Assembly: GCF_026162365.1 (NCBI RefSeq)
Contig: NZ_JAOANW010000008.1
Coordinates: 62,001-126,000, forward strand
Source: Nitratireductor luteus
GTDB lineage: Bacteria > Pseudomonadota > Alphaproteobacteria > Rhizobiales > Rhizobiaceae
Reading direction: 5' to 3'
Length of the DNA: 64,000 nucleotides
A model generated the notes under the pieces. That model made no database searches, was not told where the DNA came from, and saw only the letters and a list, made by a program, of their open reading frames with translations. The number at the start of each line of letters is the position of its first letter. Position 1 is the stretch's first letter. Shown piece after piece: positions 63,082 through 64,000 of the stretch. The translations under genes were made by a program, and so were the position numbers.

Positions 63082-63867
63082 ATGTTTGACATATTCGGTG
63101 AAACGCTCGTTCTCCTTGCTTTCGCCGCTTTTTTTGCCGGCTTCATCGACGCGATTGCAGGCGGCGGTGGTCTGGTAACGATCCCTGCCCTGCTTCTGGC
63201 CGGCTTCAGCCCCATAGAATCACTCGGCACCAACAAGTTGCAGGGCCTTTTCGGCTCCGGCTCTTCGGTGATCGCCTACGCAGCCAAGGGCCATGTCGAC
63301 CTCAAGGCACAATTGCCGTGGGCGCTGCTTTCGTTTCTCGCCTCCATCGGCGGGGCGGCGCTCGCGACCATCCTGCCCGGCGCGGTTCTTGAAACGATAC
63401 TGCCGCTGCTTCTGATCGGCATCGCCGTCTATTTCGCGCTAAAGCCCGATATGGACGATCTCGACCGGATACGCCGCATTTCGCCCGCCTTGTTCGGCTT
63501 CACGGTCGTGCCTCTGATCGGCTTTTACGACGGCGCGTTCGGGCCGGGAACCGGCTCCTTTTTCATGATCGCCTTCGTCGCCTTTGCCGGCTTCGGCGTC
63601 TTGAAGGCGACCGCGCACACCAAGCTTTTGAACTTCTCGTCGAATGTCGGCGGCTTCCTTGCTTTCGCGCTGGCGGGGGCGGTGGTCTGGAAGGCCGGGC
63701 TCGTCATGGGCGCGGCGCAATTCGCCGGCGCGCGGCTCGGCGCCTCGCTTGCCATGAAGAACGGCGCTAAGCTCATCAAACCACTGCTGGTGATCACCTG
63801 CATCGCGCTCGCCATCAAGCTCCTGACCGAGGACGGGAACCCGATCGCCGCCTATATTGGCCTATAA
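63082..63867 (+). CDS. TSUP family permease (TauE/SafE-like)
   Basis: A 261-residue membrane protein with about seven to eight helices. It has the TSUP repeats: FFAGFIDAIAGGGGLVTIPALLLAG near residues 13-37 and GFYDGAFGPGTGSFFMIAFV near residue 146 (each split across the two halves of the protein). The family moves sulphite, sulphoacetate or other sulphur-containing and organic anions. No sulphur gene is adjacent, so the substrate is open. Confidence 0.88.
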   Translation: MFDIFGETLVLLAFAAFFAGFIDAIAGGGGLVTIPALLLAGFSPIESLGTNKLQGLFGSGSSVIAYAAKGHVDLKAQLPWALLSFLASIGGAALATILPGAVLETILPLLLIGIAVYFALKPDMDDLDRIRRISPALFGFTVVPLIGFYDGAFGPGTGSFFMIAFVAFAGFGVLKATAHTKLLNFSSNVGGFLAFALAGAVVWKAGLVMGAAQFAGARLGASLAMKNGAKLIKPLLVITCIALAIKLLTEDGNPIAAYIGL

Positions 63868-63920
63868 CCGCCCGGTCAGCCTAGGAATTCACGCAGGCAC
63901 AACTTTGTCGCGAGGATCCT

Positions 63921-64000
63921 ATGACACTCAATGCACCGACCAAGCTCGTATTCCTGATCTCCCTTCTGATCGCCATCATCGCGCTCGTCGGCGCTTTCGG
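63921..64000 (+). CDS. Start of a small membrane protein, cut by the window edge
   Basis: An ATG with GAGGAT just upstream opens MTLNAPTKLVFLISLLIAII, continuing hydrophobic to the window end (26 full codons). It looks like the first transmembrane helix of a short conserved rhizobial membrane protein. Function unknown. Confidence 0.6.
   Translation, partial: MTLNAPTKLVFLISLLIAIIALVGAF

Noticed and set aside
1-64000. CRISPR arrays, tRNA genes or mobile elements
   Set aside because: I saw no regularly spaced repeats, no tRNA cloverleaf sequence and no transposase or integrase in any frame; by eye, a short tRNA could still have been missed.

Overview
The window is 64 kb of GC-rich, densely coding chromosome from an alphaproteobacterium. 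It is most likely a member of the Hyphomicrobiales (Rhizobiales), near the Phyllobacteriaceae. The evidence is a RirA-type Rrf2 iron regulator next to hmuPSTUV, the acpXL-lpxXL locus for very-long-chain fatty acylation of lipid A, a NasT/NasS nitrate regulatory pair, and a PutA/PutR divergon. Ectoine-degradation genes suggest a saline or marine lifestyle, but this is inference. Almost every long reading frame not listed here is the antisense or out-of-frame shadow of a real gene. I saw no rRNA, tRNA, CRISPR array, phage or insertion sequence.

Layout. 1-4343: a truncated GMC oxidoreductase, then a plus-strand run of a BASS-type transporter, sfsA, map and radC. 4353-17972 (minus strand): nitrate assimilation, with nasT-nasS followed by the operon nrtA-nrtB-double ATPase-nirB-nirD-nasA-cysG. 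In front of nrtA I can read an NtrC-like dyad, a sigma-54 -24/-12 promoter, two hairpins of ANTAR-target type and an intrinsic terminator, in that order. This fits two-level control by nitrogen limitation and by nitrate-triggered NasT antitermination. 18039-21434: an ECF sigma factor and a copper P-type ATPase with a CueR-type 19-bp-spacer promoter. 21439-31015: a divergent cluster for ectoine-like compounds. A GntR regulator, an ArgE-like deacetylase and an EutD/DoeA hydrolase lie on the minus strand; EutB, EutC, a Lrp regulator, a semialdehyde dehydrogenase, an aminotransferase and a glutathione transferase lie on the plus strand.

31030-41816: iron and heme. After a GNAT acetyltransferase come rirA, the minus-strand hmuPSTUV operon and the divergent plus-strand operon of TonB-dependent heme receptor, small four-Cys secreted protein, exbB, two exbD genes and tonB. 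TGA-N9-TCA boxes (RirA operator type) sit in front of rirA and between the two heme operons. 41824-50441: PutA with divergent PutR, a KdgK-like sugar kinase, a succinate-semialdehyde dehydrogenase, an AEC carrier and a histidine-phosphatase-fold protein whose catalytic Arg is replaced. 50551-55322: acpXL-fabF2XL-fabF1XL-adhXL-lpxXL, without the usual fabZXL. 55442-64000: an L,D-transpeptidase, an M20 amidohydrolase with a complete peptide-type ABC transporter, a small unknown protein, a TSUP permease and the start of a small membrane protein. Several palindromic dispersed repeats lie between genes.

The observations most worth a second look are the complete regulatory leader of the nitrate operon, the ectoine-type cluster that carries an ArgE-like M20 enzyme where an M14 EutE/DoeB is expected, and the unidentified small secreted protein in the heme receptor operon.
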